Part shown: piece after piece, positions 1 to 12,727 of the stretch
Layout of the letters: each line of letters starts with the position of its first letter
How positions within the stretch are numbered: the first letter of the stretch is position 1
From: Gloeomargarita sp. SKYG116
GTDB lineage: Bacteria > Cyanobacteriota > Cyanobacteriia > Gloeomargaritales > Gloeomargaritaceae
DNA length: 64,000 bases
Assembly (NCBI GenBank): GCA_025056115.1
Contig: JANWVM010000003.1
Location: 1 to 64,000, forward strand
Reading direction: 5' to 3'
Made by a program: the position numbers and the translations under genes
Notes under the pieces: model-generated
Seen by the model: only the letters and a program-made list of their open reading frames with translations
Databases searched by the model: none
Told to the model about the DNA's origin: nothing

Positions 1-3227
<3,227 letters not shown>

Positions 3228-3422
3228 AAGTCAAATGGGACTACGAGTGTAAGTGCTTATTATGTGCTGAATAACCAGAACCCGCTAATTTTTTTCAGAT
3301 TTTTTGCATCATTCTGACCTCCAGCACTAACTATCCCCTAAATTAACAGTTATTGGAAGGCTGCTTTTCCACAAATCGTCGCCGCTGGGTTGCGTGGTAG
3401 GGTAAACAAAAAAGGGAATTCC

Positions 3423-4502
3423 ATGCGAGTGGGGTGTGTACTGCTTGGTCTGGTGCTGGGACTACAGGGGATAGCCTGGGCGCAGGGAACGTTGGCACCT
3501 TTGACGCCGCAACAGGTGGAACAGTACGCCTGGACCGATGACGGCACGCTCAAGGAATTACAACAGGCGATTGCTCGGTCGTTGGCCTATTACCAGCAAG
3601 TAAACCCCAGTGCTCGTTTCACCTACGGTTCGGAAACCTACACACCCCAGCAGATGCAGGCATCGCTCCGGCTATTTGCCCAGCTGATGCGACTTCCCCC
3701 AGCGCAACGACGGCGGCAATTGGTCCAGCAATTTCTGGTATTTGAGAGTCGCAATGACCAGGGAGCAGCGTTCTTTACGGGCTATTACCAGCCGGTGGTC
3801 TCGGCGCGCATGCAACCCCAAGGCATTTGGAATACGCCGGTGCATGGGTATCCAGGGCCGGTGACGGCGACGCGGGCGGAGATTCGCAGCGGGGTTCTGG
3901 CGGGTCAGGCGCCGGTGCTGGGTTACGTTGACCCTATCGAGCATTTCTTTTTGCAGGTGCAGGGGTCCGGCTTGCTGGTATTTCCCGATGGTCGCCGGCA
4001 GTGGGTGGGATTTGCAGGTCATAATCAGCAGCCCTATCGTTCCATCGGTCAATTGCTGGTTCGTGAAGGGGTGTTCACGCCGGAGACGGTTTCCATGCCT
4101 GCCATCAAGGATTACCTGCGTCGGCATCCCCATCAACAGGAGCGCATCTTGAACCACAACCCGCGCTATATCTTTTTTGCACCCCGGGCACAGCCCCCCG
4201 GCGGTTCCTTGGGTCAACCGTTGACACCAGGTCGGTCGCTGGCGATGGACCTCGACGTGATTCCCCCGGGCGGCATCGCCTTTGTGGAAACGACCTATCC
4301 GGTCACGCTGACGACCTGGCGACCCCTAACGCGGTTTATGCTGGTGCAGGATACGGGGAGTGCGATTCGCGGGCATGGACGGGGCGATATTTTTTGGGGT
4401 CAGGGACGCACTGCTGAGTTACGAGCCGGCTTGATGAAACAACCGGGACGACTGTGGTTATTGGTGGCGAAGAAATCGGCAATTGCCACATCCCACGACT
4501 GA
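3423..4502 (+). CDS. mltA: Membrane-bound lytic murein transglycosylase A (MltA/3D domain)
   Basis: Signal peptide; GYYQPVVSA, HFFLQVQGSG and C-terminal 3D-like VQDTGSAIRGHGRGDIFWG. Confidence 0.88.
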   Translation: MRVGCVLLGLVLGLQGIAWAQGTLAPLTPQQVEQYAWTDDGTLKELQQAIARSLAYYQQVNPSARFTYGSETYTPQQMQASLRLFAQLMRLPPAQRRRQLVQQFLVFESRNDQGAAFFTGYYQPVVSARMQPQGIWNTPVHGYPGPVTATRAEIRSGVLAGQAPVLGYVDPIEHFFLQVQGSGLLVFPDGRRQWVGFAGHNQQPYRSIGQLLVREGVFTPETVSMPAIKDYLRRHPHQQERILNHNPRYIFFAPRAQPPGGSLGQPLTPGRSLAMDLDVIPPGGIAFVETTYPVTLTTWRPLTRFMLVQDTGSAIRGHGRGDIFWGQGRTAELRAGLMKQPGRLWLLVAKKSAIATSHD

Positions 4503-4641
4503 CTGAGTTACCAATTAGCCAAACCCGCTAGGCTGGTGAATTTCAGCAGGATTTGCTCCACAGACAGGGATTGAGTCTGCTGTAAGGGAGATGAAAGGAA
4601 AATCAGGTATGGGACTTCGCCCTACAACCCTAGCGCTGGCT

Positions 4642-5118
4642 TTAATTTTCTCCAGCTTCTTGTTTAGCCAGTAGGATGAGTTCGTCTGATAACCAGATAC
4701 CGGCCTTTTGGACTAACTCTAGTCGTTCTCCCACAGACTCAATCAAACCACGGCGCTTAGCTAGAATGAATGCACCAACTGTTCCTAAAGTACGAATGCC
4801 TAAAGCCTTCGCACAACGCCTAGCGGCAGCATCGTCAATCATGACGTAGTAATCGGCGTGTGTCAGGGCAAAACTGAGGACAGCGGACTCACCAGCACCT
4901 AGCTCCCAACTAATAATTTGTGGCTCGGCTGGCACAACTATTTGTTTATACCAAGTAACAGTTGGTAATTGGATAGCTACTACATCTTTCTCCATAACCG
5001 TTACTTCCTCATAAACAGCCTGAGGAATAACTATTTCTTCAAAAAGTCGGGGGAGTAAATCCGCTTGGCCGCTCTTGAAAAGAAGAATCAAGGGTGAGGC
5101 ATCAACCACAACTCGCAA
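4642..5118 (-). CDS. DUF3368-family PIN-like toxin
   Basis: N-terminal MRVVVDASPLILLFKSG, internal GAGESAVLSFA and MIDDAAARRCAKALG. Overlaps upstream antitoxin ORF. Confidence 0.85.
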   Translation of the reverse strand: MRVVVDASPLILLFKSGQADLLPRLFEEIVIPQAVYEEVTVMEKDVVAIQLPTVTWYKQIVVPAEPQIISWELGAGESAVLSFALTHADYYVMIDDAAARRCAKALGIRTLGTVGAFILAKRRGLIESVGERLELVQKAGIWLSDELILLAKQEAGEN

Positions 5119-5410
5119 GTGCTAACTCCTCCGTTAGTTCCTCGGGAGTGTACTGACAGACAGGAACTCGATAGTATGTTAGTGCCTCGATAAAATTAGT
5201 GCGGCTCATACCCGCCAGCTCAGCAGCCTTACTCTGAGAGATTTCACCACGCTGATAACGAAGAACGGCAACTGCAACTCGCAGTTCTTGTAGGCATGCT
5301 TGTAAATGTTGGTACACTCCAGACAGGATAAGCTCTGCCTCTGGACTGCTAACTTTGGCCTCGCTAGACAGTTTGCTTAGGTCTTCTATAACTTGCTCTA
5401 GGCAATTCAT
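5102..5410 (-). CDS. UPF0175-family antitoxin
   Basis: GEISQSKAAELAGMSRTNFIEAL helix-turn-helix typical of UPF0175. 17-bp overlap with DUF3368 ORF. Confidence 0.82.
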   Translation of the reverse strand: MNCLEQVIEDLSKLSSEAKVSSPEAELILSGVYQHLQACLQELRVAVAVLRYQRGEISQSKAAELAGMSRTNFIEALTYYRVPVCQYTPEELTEELALASCG

Positions 5411-5446
5411 CCTCGAAAGCCAGTAACATTTTTTCTATTCTACTAC

Positions 5447-5549
5447 TATAGCTAGGCACAGAATGTTTGACATGGGTGACGGCTGAAATCCCTGAGCTGC
5501 CAACCTTAATTCCTGTTTGTCTGCGACAAACTGACTGTTTTTAGCTATA
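5447..5549. repeat. Diverged MITE-like element D (103 bp), abutting copy A
   Basis: Bounded by TATAGCTAGG and TTTTTAGCTATA. Right arm CGACAAACTGACTG resembles TGACAAACTGAAGC of copy A. Confidence 0.5.
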
Positions 5550-5651
5550 TAGCTAAGCCATCTGTGCCTGTCATGTCCTGGAGTCGCAGGGCACGGCCCC
5601 GCCTTTGAGTTTTCTCTCCTCTCTCTGACAAACTGAAGCAGCTTAGCTATA
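5548..5651. repeat. MITE-like palindromic element, copy A (104 bp)
   Basis: 11-bp perfect terminal inverted repeats TATAGCTAAGC/GCTTAGCTATA. Gapless alignment to copy B (about 81/104 identical by hand count). Central hairpin GGGC-ACG-GCCC. Confidence 0.75.
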
Positions 5652-5736
5652 AAAAACAAAAGCGGCTTGGCGATACAAGCGAACTTCTGAAGGTGGCTGT
5701 GATAACCTCAAGCCGTTCATCTATAGATACAAGTAA

Positions 5737-6420
5737 TTAATGAACCACCGGCGCTAACGCTGCGACAAACCAGCGGGTAATTTCCACTGGACGTGTAATT
5801 GCAGAACCGACGACGACAGCATAGGCGCCAGCCGCCATCGCTTGCCGGGCTTGGGCAGGTGTGCGAATCCGACCTTCGGCAATCACTGGTTGGGAGACCT
5901 GCTGACGCAATTGCCGGATTAATTCCAAGTCAGGTGTGTCTAGCGATTGATGTTCCGTTGCCGGTGTGTATCCCGATAGAGTCGTGGCGATATAGTCGGC
6001 TCCGGCGGCGGCGGCGGCAACTCCCGCTTCGACAGTATCAACATCAGCCATGAGTAACGTATGAGGCCATTGCTGCTTTATCCGGCGCACAAACTCCGTT
6101 CCTGTTGTTCCCTGGGGTCGCACCCGCCAAGTGGCATCTACGGCAATCACATCAGCGCCGGCTTGGATTAACGCCTCGACATCGGCCAGCGACTCTGTAA
6201 TCAACACCCGGCCATCGGGATAAGCGCTTTTCGTTAAGGCAATAATCGGCACCGAGACGTGGGGACGTACGGCTTTTACGTTGTCCACGCCACACAACCG
6301 CACGGCCACTGCACCTCCAAGCACCGCTGCTTCCGCAAACGCCCGGATAAACGTCTCACCGTAAAAGGGACTCCCTGGTTCGGCTTGGCAGGAAACAATC
6401 AACCCTGGCGGCAACCTCAT
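5737..6420 (-). CDS. nanE: Putative N-acetylmannosamine-6-phosphate 2-epimerase
   Basis: TIM-barrel ORF with GLIVSCQAEPGSPF, AAAAGADYIATTLSGYT, VIAEGRIRTPAQARQAMAAGAYAVVVGSAITRP. Confidence 0.93.
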   Translation of the reverse strand: MRLPPGLIVSCQAEPGSPFYGETFIRAFAEAAVLGGAVAVRLCGVDNVKAVRPHVSVPIIALTKSAYPDGRVLITESLADVEALIQAGADVIAVDATWRVRPQGTTGTEFVRRIKQQWPHTLLMADVDTVEAGVAAAAAGADYIATTLSGYTPATEHQSLDTPDLELIRQLRQQVSQPVIAEGRIRTPAQARQAMAAGAYAVVVGSAITRPVEITRWFVAALAPVVH

Positions 6421-6423
6421 GGC

Positions 6424-7962
6424 TCAGTGGTAGAAATGACGAACGCCCGTAAACACCATGGCCACACCTGCGGCATCGGCGGCCTGGATGGACTCGGTAT
6501 CCCGTAAACTACCCCCCGGTTGCACGATGGCGGTAATGCCTGCAGCGGCAGCAGCCTGCACCGAATCGCCAAACGGGAAAAAGCCATCACTAGCTAAAAC
6601 CGCTCCCTGCGCCTGTTCCCCGGCCTGCGCCAGCGCTAGTCGCACCGACCCCACCCGATTGGTTTGTCCTGCGCCAATTCCCAGTGTTACTCCCTGCTTT
6701 GCCACCACAATGGCGTTGGATTTCACGCCTTTGACCACCCGCCAGGCAAACACCAAATCGAGCCACTCCGTCTGTGTCGGGGCGCGCTGGGTCACCACTT
6801 GCCACTGCTGGGGTTGCACAGGGGCGACATCCGGCGTCTGCACTAAAAACCCGCCGCTAATCATCCGTACTTCCGCCAAGGGCATTTCCCGCATCTGGGG
6901 CAGCACCAGCACCCGCACTTTACTTTTGCGTTGCAGGATTGCCCGCGCGTCATCTGTACAACCAGGGGCTACAATGCACTCCAGGAATAACTCAGTCATG
7001 GCCTGGGCGGTCGCCGCATCCAAGGGTTGATTCACCGCCACAATACCCCCAAACGCCGAAACCGGGTCGGCCTGCACCGCTCGCTGGTATGCCGTGAGTA
7101 AATCGTCTGCACAGGCGACACCGCAGGGATTGGCGTGCTTGATAATCACCGCGGTGGGTTGCTCCAAGGGAAATTCGGCAATGAGCCGGCGGGCGGCTTC
7201 TAAGTCCACCAGATTGTTAAAACTTAATTCCTTGCCCTGGAGTTGTTGCGCCTTGCACCAACCAGTCGGTTCATTCCCTGTGCGATACCAGGCTGCCTGT
7301 TGATGGGGGTTTTCGCCATAGCGCAAGGGCTGCACTAATGTCCCGTAACACGCCCAGTAGGGGGGCCACGGTTCGGCGGGTTCGGTGAGATAGGCGGCAA
7401 TCTGCTGGTCGTATTGACTGGTATGCCAAAAGGCTTGGGCGGCGCAGGCTTGGCGAAATGCCTGGGTGGTCTGGCCCTGGTGCGCCCGCAAATGCGCGAG
7501 AAATTCGGGGTATTGCTGGGGGTTGCACAATACGGTTACAAAGGCATGGTTTTTCGCCGCTGCTCGCAACAGGGTTGGCCCGCCAATATCAATTTGCTCT
7601 ACGGCATCGGCGAGGGTGGTGTCGGGTTGCTGGATGGTCTGGGTAAAGGGGTACAAATTCACCACCACTAAGTCAATCGGCGCAATGGCCAACCGTTGTA
7701 AATCCGCCACATCCTGAGCAACATCCCGCCGCGCCAGGATACCCCCGTGAATTTTGGGATGCAACGTTTTAACTCGCCCCCCCAATATCTCCGGCGACCC
7801 GGTGTATTCAGCGACTTCCGTCACAGGTAATCCTGCCGCCCGCAATGTCCGCGCCGTACCCCCGCTGCTGAGCAGTTCATAGTCAAATTCCTGAACCAGC
7901 GCCTGGGCCAGTTCCACCAAGCCGGTTTTATCGCTGACGCTGAGCAGAGCTTTCCTGGTCAT
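6424..7962 (-). CDS. purH: Bifunctional AICAR formyltransferase/IMP cyclohydrolase
   Basis: ALLSVSDKTGLVELAQAL, GGRVKTLHPKIHGGILARR, RYGENPHQQAAWYR, IIKHANPCGVA, GGSLRDTESIQAAD. Confidence 0.97.
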   Translation of the reverse strand: MTRKALLSVSDKTGLVELAQALVQEFDYELLSSGGTARTLRAAGLPVTEVAEYTGSPEILGGRVKTLHPKIHGGILARRDVAQDVADLQRLAIAPIDLVVVNLYPFTQTIQQPDTTLADAVEQIDIGGPTLLRAAAKNHAFVTVLCNPQQYPEFLAHLRAHQGQTTQAFRQACAAQAFWHTSQYDQQIAAYLTEPAEPWPPYWACYGTLVQPLRYGENPHQQAAWYRTGNEPTGWCKAQQLQGKELSFNNLVDLEAARRLIAEFPLEQPTAVIIKHANPCGVACADDLLTAYQRAVQADPVSAFGGIVAVNQPLDAATAQAMTELFLECIVAPGCTDDARAILQRKSKVRVLVLPQMREMPLAEVRMISGGFLVQTPDVAPVQPQQWQVVTQRAPTQTEWLDLVFAWRVVKGVKSNAIVVAKQGVTLGIGAGQTNRVGSVRLALAQAGEQAQGAVLASDGFFPFGDSVQAAAAAGITAIVQPGGSLRDTESIQAADAAGVAMVFTGVRHFYH

Positions 7963-7970
7963 CCGGCGGG

Positions 7971-8648
7971 TTAACCTTGACGTTCCCGGTACACCCCGTC
8001 CACCAGTTCTACGCCCCGGAAGGGATGCCCCAGCAGCCGATACCGTAACCGGTTATTCACTTCGGATAAACCGTGTTTTTTGTGGTGGGCCTTGACCCGT
8101 TCCAGATTGGCTACGTACCAGTCTTGAGCCGTGCGCCGGTCACATTGGGCCTGCATTTCCAGCACAGCAATGTCAATGTAAACCCGGTGATTGGGGTCTT
8201 CGACCTGGTCGTTGTACGCGGTAAGCATGTTGAACGCCTGTTCCACCGATAACACGTGGGGCGATGGCGATTTGTCGGGGTGAATTTGCAACATCAAGCC
8301 ATATTTGATCAACTCCCGCAGGCTCTTGCCCGAACTGGTCATTAGCTGCTCGACAGCGGCCCGGTCTTCTGGTGTCAGTCCTAGGGCATCCAGCGTGAGT
8401 TCACCAGCAGCTTGGCCTTTGGATTGGTGGTAACTGGCAACTAACAAATCAATCACCTGCGCCGGCGAGAGATGCAGCGTCTGGGCCAATTCCGCCACCC
8501 CCTTGTGAACCAGTTGGGTCGTTGGGTCGTCCAGTTTCGCCAGCAAAAAGCTCAACACATCGTTCCAGGAACCCCCCAGTTGCGACTTGAGTTCGCTGAG
8601 CCGCTGGTACTCGTCATCCGTCGGTGCAAAGGAAATTTTCGTGGTCAT
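7971..8648 (-). CDS. Conserved hypothetical protein (possible DNA-binding; family not recognised)
   Basis: About 225 aa ORF starting MTTKISFAPTDDEYQRL; coding-like composition, tightly spaced upstream of purH. Confidence 0.7.
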   Translation of the reverse strand: MTTKISFAPTDDEYQRLSELKSQLGGSWNDVLSFLLAKLDDPTTQLVHKGVAELAQTLHLSPAQVIDLLVASYHQSKGQAAGELTLDALGLTPEDRAAVEQLMTSSGKSLRELIKYGLMLQIHPDKSPSPHVLSVEQAFNMLTAYNDQVEDPNHRVYIDIAVLEMQAQCDRRTAQDWYVANLERVKAHHKKHGLSEVNNRLRYRLLGHPFRGVELVDGVYRERQG

Positions 8649-8683
8649 GCGCACCCCTTGCCGGTTCGTCCATACTTCATATT

Positions 8684-9598
8684 ATGGGTGGTAACGCGCC
8701 GTTTGACCCACCGGTGTTGCGTTTTTTTCAGCCGGTGCGGGGGCAATCCCTAGCTGTGCAGCTATTGACCCAGGCGTTGGTCCAGCAGCGCGTGGCGCCA
8801 GCCTATTTGTTTCAGGGGCCAGCGGGCGTCGGTAAGGCGTTAACGGCGCGATGTTTTGCCCAAGCCCTCCTAGGGTCTGGGAGTCACCACCCCGATTTGT
8901 TGTGGGTGCAACCGGGAGAAACAACCCGTCTCCAGCCACCGCAAATCCGTATCGAACAAGTGCGGGAAATCAGTGAATTTGTGAGTCGCACTCCCTGGCA
9001 AAGCAACCGTTCGCTAGTGGTGATTGAATCAGCCCAGTGCCTAACCGAACCGGCCCAAGACGCCCTGTTAAAAACGTTGGAAGAACCAGGTCATGGTCAT
9101 GTGCTCTTGCTGGCCGACCGCCCGGATGCACTGCTCCAAACCATTCGTTCCCGCTGTCAGATCATTCCCTTTTATCCCCTGGCGACCGACGATTTATTGG
9201 CGGTTTTAGATGAACAAGGTTACCGCGACATCCGACAAAAACCGGAGTTACTAGCCTTAGCGGGTGGTTCTCCCGGCGCCGCCATCACCCATTGGCAGCA
9301 ATGGCAAGCGCTCCCCCCTGACCTGCAATCTTGCTTGGAAACAACTCCTCCGACATTGGCGCAGGCGTTGGAACTGGCCCGGCGTTTAACCCAAACCCTG
9401 GAACCAGCCACGCAACTGTGGTTAACTGATTATTTGCAGATGTATTACTGGCGGCGGTATCCGCAACCGGAACTGGTGCAAATCTGGGAGCAAACGCGCC
9501 AAGCCCTGCTCAATTATGTGCAACCCCAACTAGTGTGGGAAGTCGCCTGGCTGCGGTTGTATCAATGGCAGCAACAGACGCAGCTCACGCCAGCGTAG
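8684..9598 (+). CDS. holB: DNA polymerase III subunit delta'
   Basis: RGQSLAVQLLTQAL, FQGPAGVGKALTARCFAQALL, DALLKTLEEPGHGHVLLLADRPDALLQTIRSRCQ. Confidence 0.93.
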   Translation: MGGNAPFDPPVLRFFQPVRGQSLAVQLLTQALVQQRVAPAYLFQGPAGVGKALTARCFAQALLGSGSHHPDLLWVQPGETTRLQPPQIRIEQVREISEFVSRTPWQSNRSLVVIESAQCLTEPAQDALLKTLEEPGHGHVLLLADRPDALLQTIRSRCQIIPFYPLATDDLLAVLDEQGYRDIRQKPELLALAGGSPGAAITHWQQWQALPPDLQSCLETTPPTLAQALELARRLTQTLEPATQLWLTDYLQMYYWRRYPQPELVQIWEQTRQALLNYVQPQLVWEVAWLRLYQWQQQTQLTPA

Positions 9599-9651
9599 AT
9601 GAACTAATTCAGCGACCAGCAGGTGAAATGGCCCGGAATGCCAACCCCAGT

Positions 9652-9679
9652 AAAAAGCTCTAGCCTCCACGACTAGAGC
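9652..9679 (-). terminator. Rho-independent terminator downstream of pabB-like gene
   Basis: Minus-strand reading GCTCTAG-TCGTGGAGG-CTAGAGC followed by TTTTT; 7-bp perfect stem, just past the stop at 9725. Confidence 0.7.
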
Positions 9680-9724
9680 CAACATTCCACAGGGAGTAAC
9701 TAACATGGCGTATCGTAACCTATT

Positions 9725-11074
9725 TTAAGCCCAAGTGCCAAGAGAGTCGTAGTCTCTGACACCTAATGCCAGGAGCTGCGCCTGAGCTTTCTGGAGCGAT
9801 TCCCGCCACTCCCGTTCTGGGTCGCTGTCACTGACAATGCCTGCCCCTACCTGTCCCCAAGCCATGCCCGTCCCCGCCGGAAACAGCAACGTGCGAATCA
9901 GGATATTCCAGTCCCCTTGCCCACGGACGTCCCAATAACCACAGGAACCGTAGAACAAATTGCGGCGATGCGGTTCCAAGGCATGGAGGATTTCCATACA
10001 ACGGACTTTGGGGCAGCCGGTGATGGTCCCCCCCGGAAATACTGCTTGAAACACATCCGCCAGCGTGCATTCAGGGCGCAGCTTGCCGGTAATGCGACTG
10101 ACTAGATGCATCACATGACTGTAGCGCTCGATAGTTAATAATTCCGCCACCTGCACCGACCCTACCTGGCAAACCCGCCCCAGGTCATTGCGCTCCAGGT
10201 CCACTAGCATGATGTGTTCAGCCCGTTCCTTGGGGTGCTGTTGCAACTCTTGGGCAAGTGCCTGGTCTTGAGCAGGTGTACGTCCCCGTGGCCGTGTCCC
10301 GGCGATGGGGCGGGTTTCGATAGCGTCTCCTTGCACCTGCACCAATCGCTCCGGTGAACAACTCACCACCTGACCCCAGGGCGTTTGCCAGTAGCAGGCA
10401 AAGGGCGATGGGTTCAACTGGGTCAAGCGCCGGTAAACCTGCCAGGGATGCATGGTTGTCGGCACACCAAAGCGCACCGAGAGATTGGCTTGGAAAATGT
10501 CTCCTGCCCGAATGTGGGCTTGCACCTTGTGTACGCGCTGCTGGTACTCCCAAGGCGTCAATTGCCACTGCACCGGACCACAGGGTGCAACTTCGGGAAA
10601 GACCGGCTCTGGCGCCACTCGCAGGCGTTGCCCCAGCTTTTTCAACGCATCCGCATCTCGCGCGCCCAAATAAAGCCGTTGCTGGTCATGGTCCAACACA
10701 GCGCACCAGTCAGGTTGCCACCAAAAACCCACCGGAAACGGCAACGGGTCCGGCGCTAGAGGCGGCAATCGCTCCCAGCCCCACACGGCTTCGTAGGCCA
10801 GCCAGCCCCACCACCCACCACTAAAGGGAATGTCAGCCGGCGCTGAACCATGGGGTTTCAGTTGTAAATGGCGGCGCAGCCAGGGCAATAACTGACGTTC
10901 GTCCAGCGCCACCCACTGCCGGCCCGCTGCACAGAGCGAATAGCGACCGCCACTACCGGGGGGACTTTCCAGCAACGCCGCCACTGGCTCTGCAAAGCCC
11001 AACCGCGCAAATACCTGGCTGCCAGTACGTCCCTCCAGGGGCCATTCCCACCAAACCCAGTCAGCCCCAGCCAT
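9725..11074 (-). CDS. pabB: Anthranilate/para-aminobenzoate synthase component I
   Basis: Chorismate-binding signature: IRAGDIFQANLSVRF, IAGTRPRG, ELQQHPKERAEHIMLVDLERNDLGRV, FPGGTITGCPKVRCMEI. Confidence 0.85.
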   Translation of the reverse strand: MAGADWVWWEWPLEGRTGSQVFARLGFAEPVAALLESPPGSGGRYSLCAAGRQWVALDERQLLPWLRRHLQLKPHGSAPADIPFSGGWWGWLAYEAVWGWERLPPLAPDPLPFPVGFWWQPDWCAVLDHDQQRLYLGARDADALKKLGQRLRVAPEPVFPEVAPCGPVQWQLTPWEYQQRVHKVQAHIRAGDIFQANLSVRFGVPTTMHPWQVYRRLTQLNPSPFACYWQTPWGQVVSCSPERLVQVQGDAIETRPIAGTRPRGRTPAQDQALAQELQQHPKERAEHIMLVDLERNDLGRVCQVGSVQVAELLTIERYSHVMHLVSRITGKLRPECTLADVFQAVFPGGTITGCPKVRCMEILHALEPHRRNLFYGSCGYWDVRGQGDWNILIRTLLFPAGTGMAWGQVGAGIVSDSDPEREWRESLQKAQAQLLALGVRDYDSLGTWA

Positions 11075-11930
11075 AGACCAGTCGTGCGCCGCACAATCCT
11101 ACCAATGCTAGTAAGGCCAGGGTATCCCCCCAGCGCCAAGTCGTGGGTCGCCAGTGCAGGGGAGGCGTTTGGCCTGGCTGATACCCCCGCACCACCATCG
11201 CCGTCGCCACTTGTTCCGCGCGCAAAAACAAATTCATCAACAGGCGTTCTGCCACGACCAGCCACACCTGAACGACCTGCCGCAACTTCAGCTTTGACCA
11301 GCGAATCCCCCGCATCTGCACCGACCGCACTAAATTTTGCACCTCCTCCAACACCAGGGGGATAAACCGCAGCGATAAGGTTAAGCTCAAACTGATGTCT
11401 CCTACTGGCCATCCCCACCGTCGCAGGGGCTGTAAACACCAAGTCATGGCCGCAGCAATGGCTTCGCTGGGTGTTGTGAGTAAGTATAAGTGGGTGGCGT
11501 AAACCAACGTGAAGAACAAAGTGCTCAATCGCCACGCCAATTGCCACGACCGCTGGGTCACAGTCAACCATTGCCAGCGCCACAGGACATAGTGGTAGGG
11601 GGTGGGAGGTGTACCGGTTTCCGCCGGTAAACGGGGTTGGGTTGTAACGGCTAGGCCATCCGGCGACAGGGCAATGACGACGAAAATGGCGAGGCAGAAC
11701 AAGCCCAGCCCCAGTAAATGTTTGAGCCACACGCGCCGGGGCAAACCGGAAACCAAGGTCAAAGCGACCAGCAGGACCACCAGCACGCCTCGCCAGAGGG
11801 AATTGGCTAGGATGGGCGTCAACAATAGCGCCATCAACCACCCCAATTTGACCCGCGCATCCAACCGATGTAACCACGTCTGGGGAGATTCGAGATACAG
11901 ACCAAGCGGCAGTGAACGTAGGAGGTCCAT
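11061..11930 (-). CDS. Energy-coupling factor (ECF) transporter transmembrane protein, CbiQ/EcfT family
   Basis: SPQTWLHRLDARVKLGWLMALL, multiple TM segments, MVVRGYQPGQT. Confidence 0.88.
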   Translation of the reverse strand: MDLLRSLPLGLYLESPQTWLHRLDARVKLGWLMALLLTPILANSLWRGVLVVLLVALTLVSGLPRRVWLKHLLGLGLFCLAIFVVIALSPDGLAVTTQPRLPAETGTPPTPYHYVLWRWQWLTVTQRSWQLAWRLSTLFFTLVYATHLYLLTTPSEAIAAAMTWCLQPLRRWGWPVGDISLSLTLSLRFIPLVLEEVQNLVRSVQMRGIRWSKLKLRQVVQVWLVVAERLLMNLFLRAEQVATAMVVRGYQPGQTPPLHWRPTTWRWGDTLALLALVGLCGARLVYGWG

Positions 11931-12650
11931 TAACGGTGGGTCAGGATGACCATTTGCTGTTCAAAACTCTGAAGCGTTTCACTCAGAGCACGTAGTTCTG
12001 CTAGTTGCCGTTGATTTCCCAAGTCCATGACCCGGAGTTGGTTTTGCAATTGTTGCAGGATACCGGCCGTATCTTGGACGAGGGTGGCCAGGGCAGCAAT
12101 TTGGGCTGAACGGGTGTCGCGACCCGCCTTGGCTAATTGGATGTTGCGCTCCAAGCTGGCAGCCAATTGTTCAAATTGGGCAGATGCAGTGGGTCCAGCT
12201 TGTCGTTGCTGCCGACGCACCTGAGCCAGTTGCCGTTCCAGCGCCGCCACTGACAGTACGGCTTCGTCTGTTTGCTGAATGCGTTGGATTTGCTGCGCCA
12301 TCGCCTGAGGTAAGGCTTTCACCTGGTCACACACCTCCTGCACTGTGACGAGCAAATCCAAATCGGGGGCATCGGCGAGCAGACGTGCGGCTTCCGCCCG
12401 AACGTGTTCAGCGCCTTCGACCAGGGCTTGAACCTGTTGTTGTAGGAGTTGCACTTGGCGGGCTAGGGCTGGGTCGCGGGAGGTTTGCATTTCCCGCTGG
12501 TGCAAAACCAGACTCACAGCCAAGGCGAGCAACACGCCGACTGGCACCACTAGCCACCGCGGCAACAACCACACCCGTACCCCCACTACCCACACCAGGA
12601 CGCCCAGGAAAATGGCTAAGGGATAGTGCAGGGGATTGGTCAACGGCATA
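11930..12650 (-). CDS. Membrane-anchored coiled-coil hypothetical protein
   Basis: Likely start MPLTNPLHYPLAIFLGVLVWVVG followed by TM segments and long Q-rich coiled coil. The 12952 start of the open frame is probably too long. Confidence 0.7.
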
Positions 12651-12727
12651 CGTAGGGCAATGCAGGGGCTGTTTATCAGATTAACCGGTTGGCGGACTAG
12701 ACTGGTACCAAGGAAGCGGATACACAG

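Noticed and set aside
5435-5659. ORF of 74 aa on minus strand
   Set aside because: Lies over the tandem MITE-like elements; translation has no recognisable domain and is explained by the repeats.
9704-9727. Seven-codon ORF ATGGCGTATCGTAACCTATTTTAA preceded by GGGAG
   Set aside because: Could be a leader peptide, but it runs opposite to the adjacent gene and nothing downstream on + strand fits attenuation.
10354-10824. Long antisense ORFs (156 aa, 124 aa) over the pabB-like gene
   Set aside because: Antisense open frames are expected in GC-rich coding DNA; the pabB-like frame has clear family motifs.
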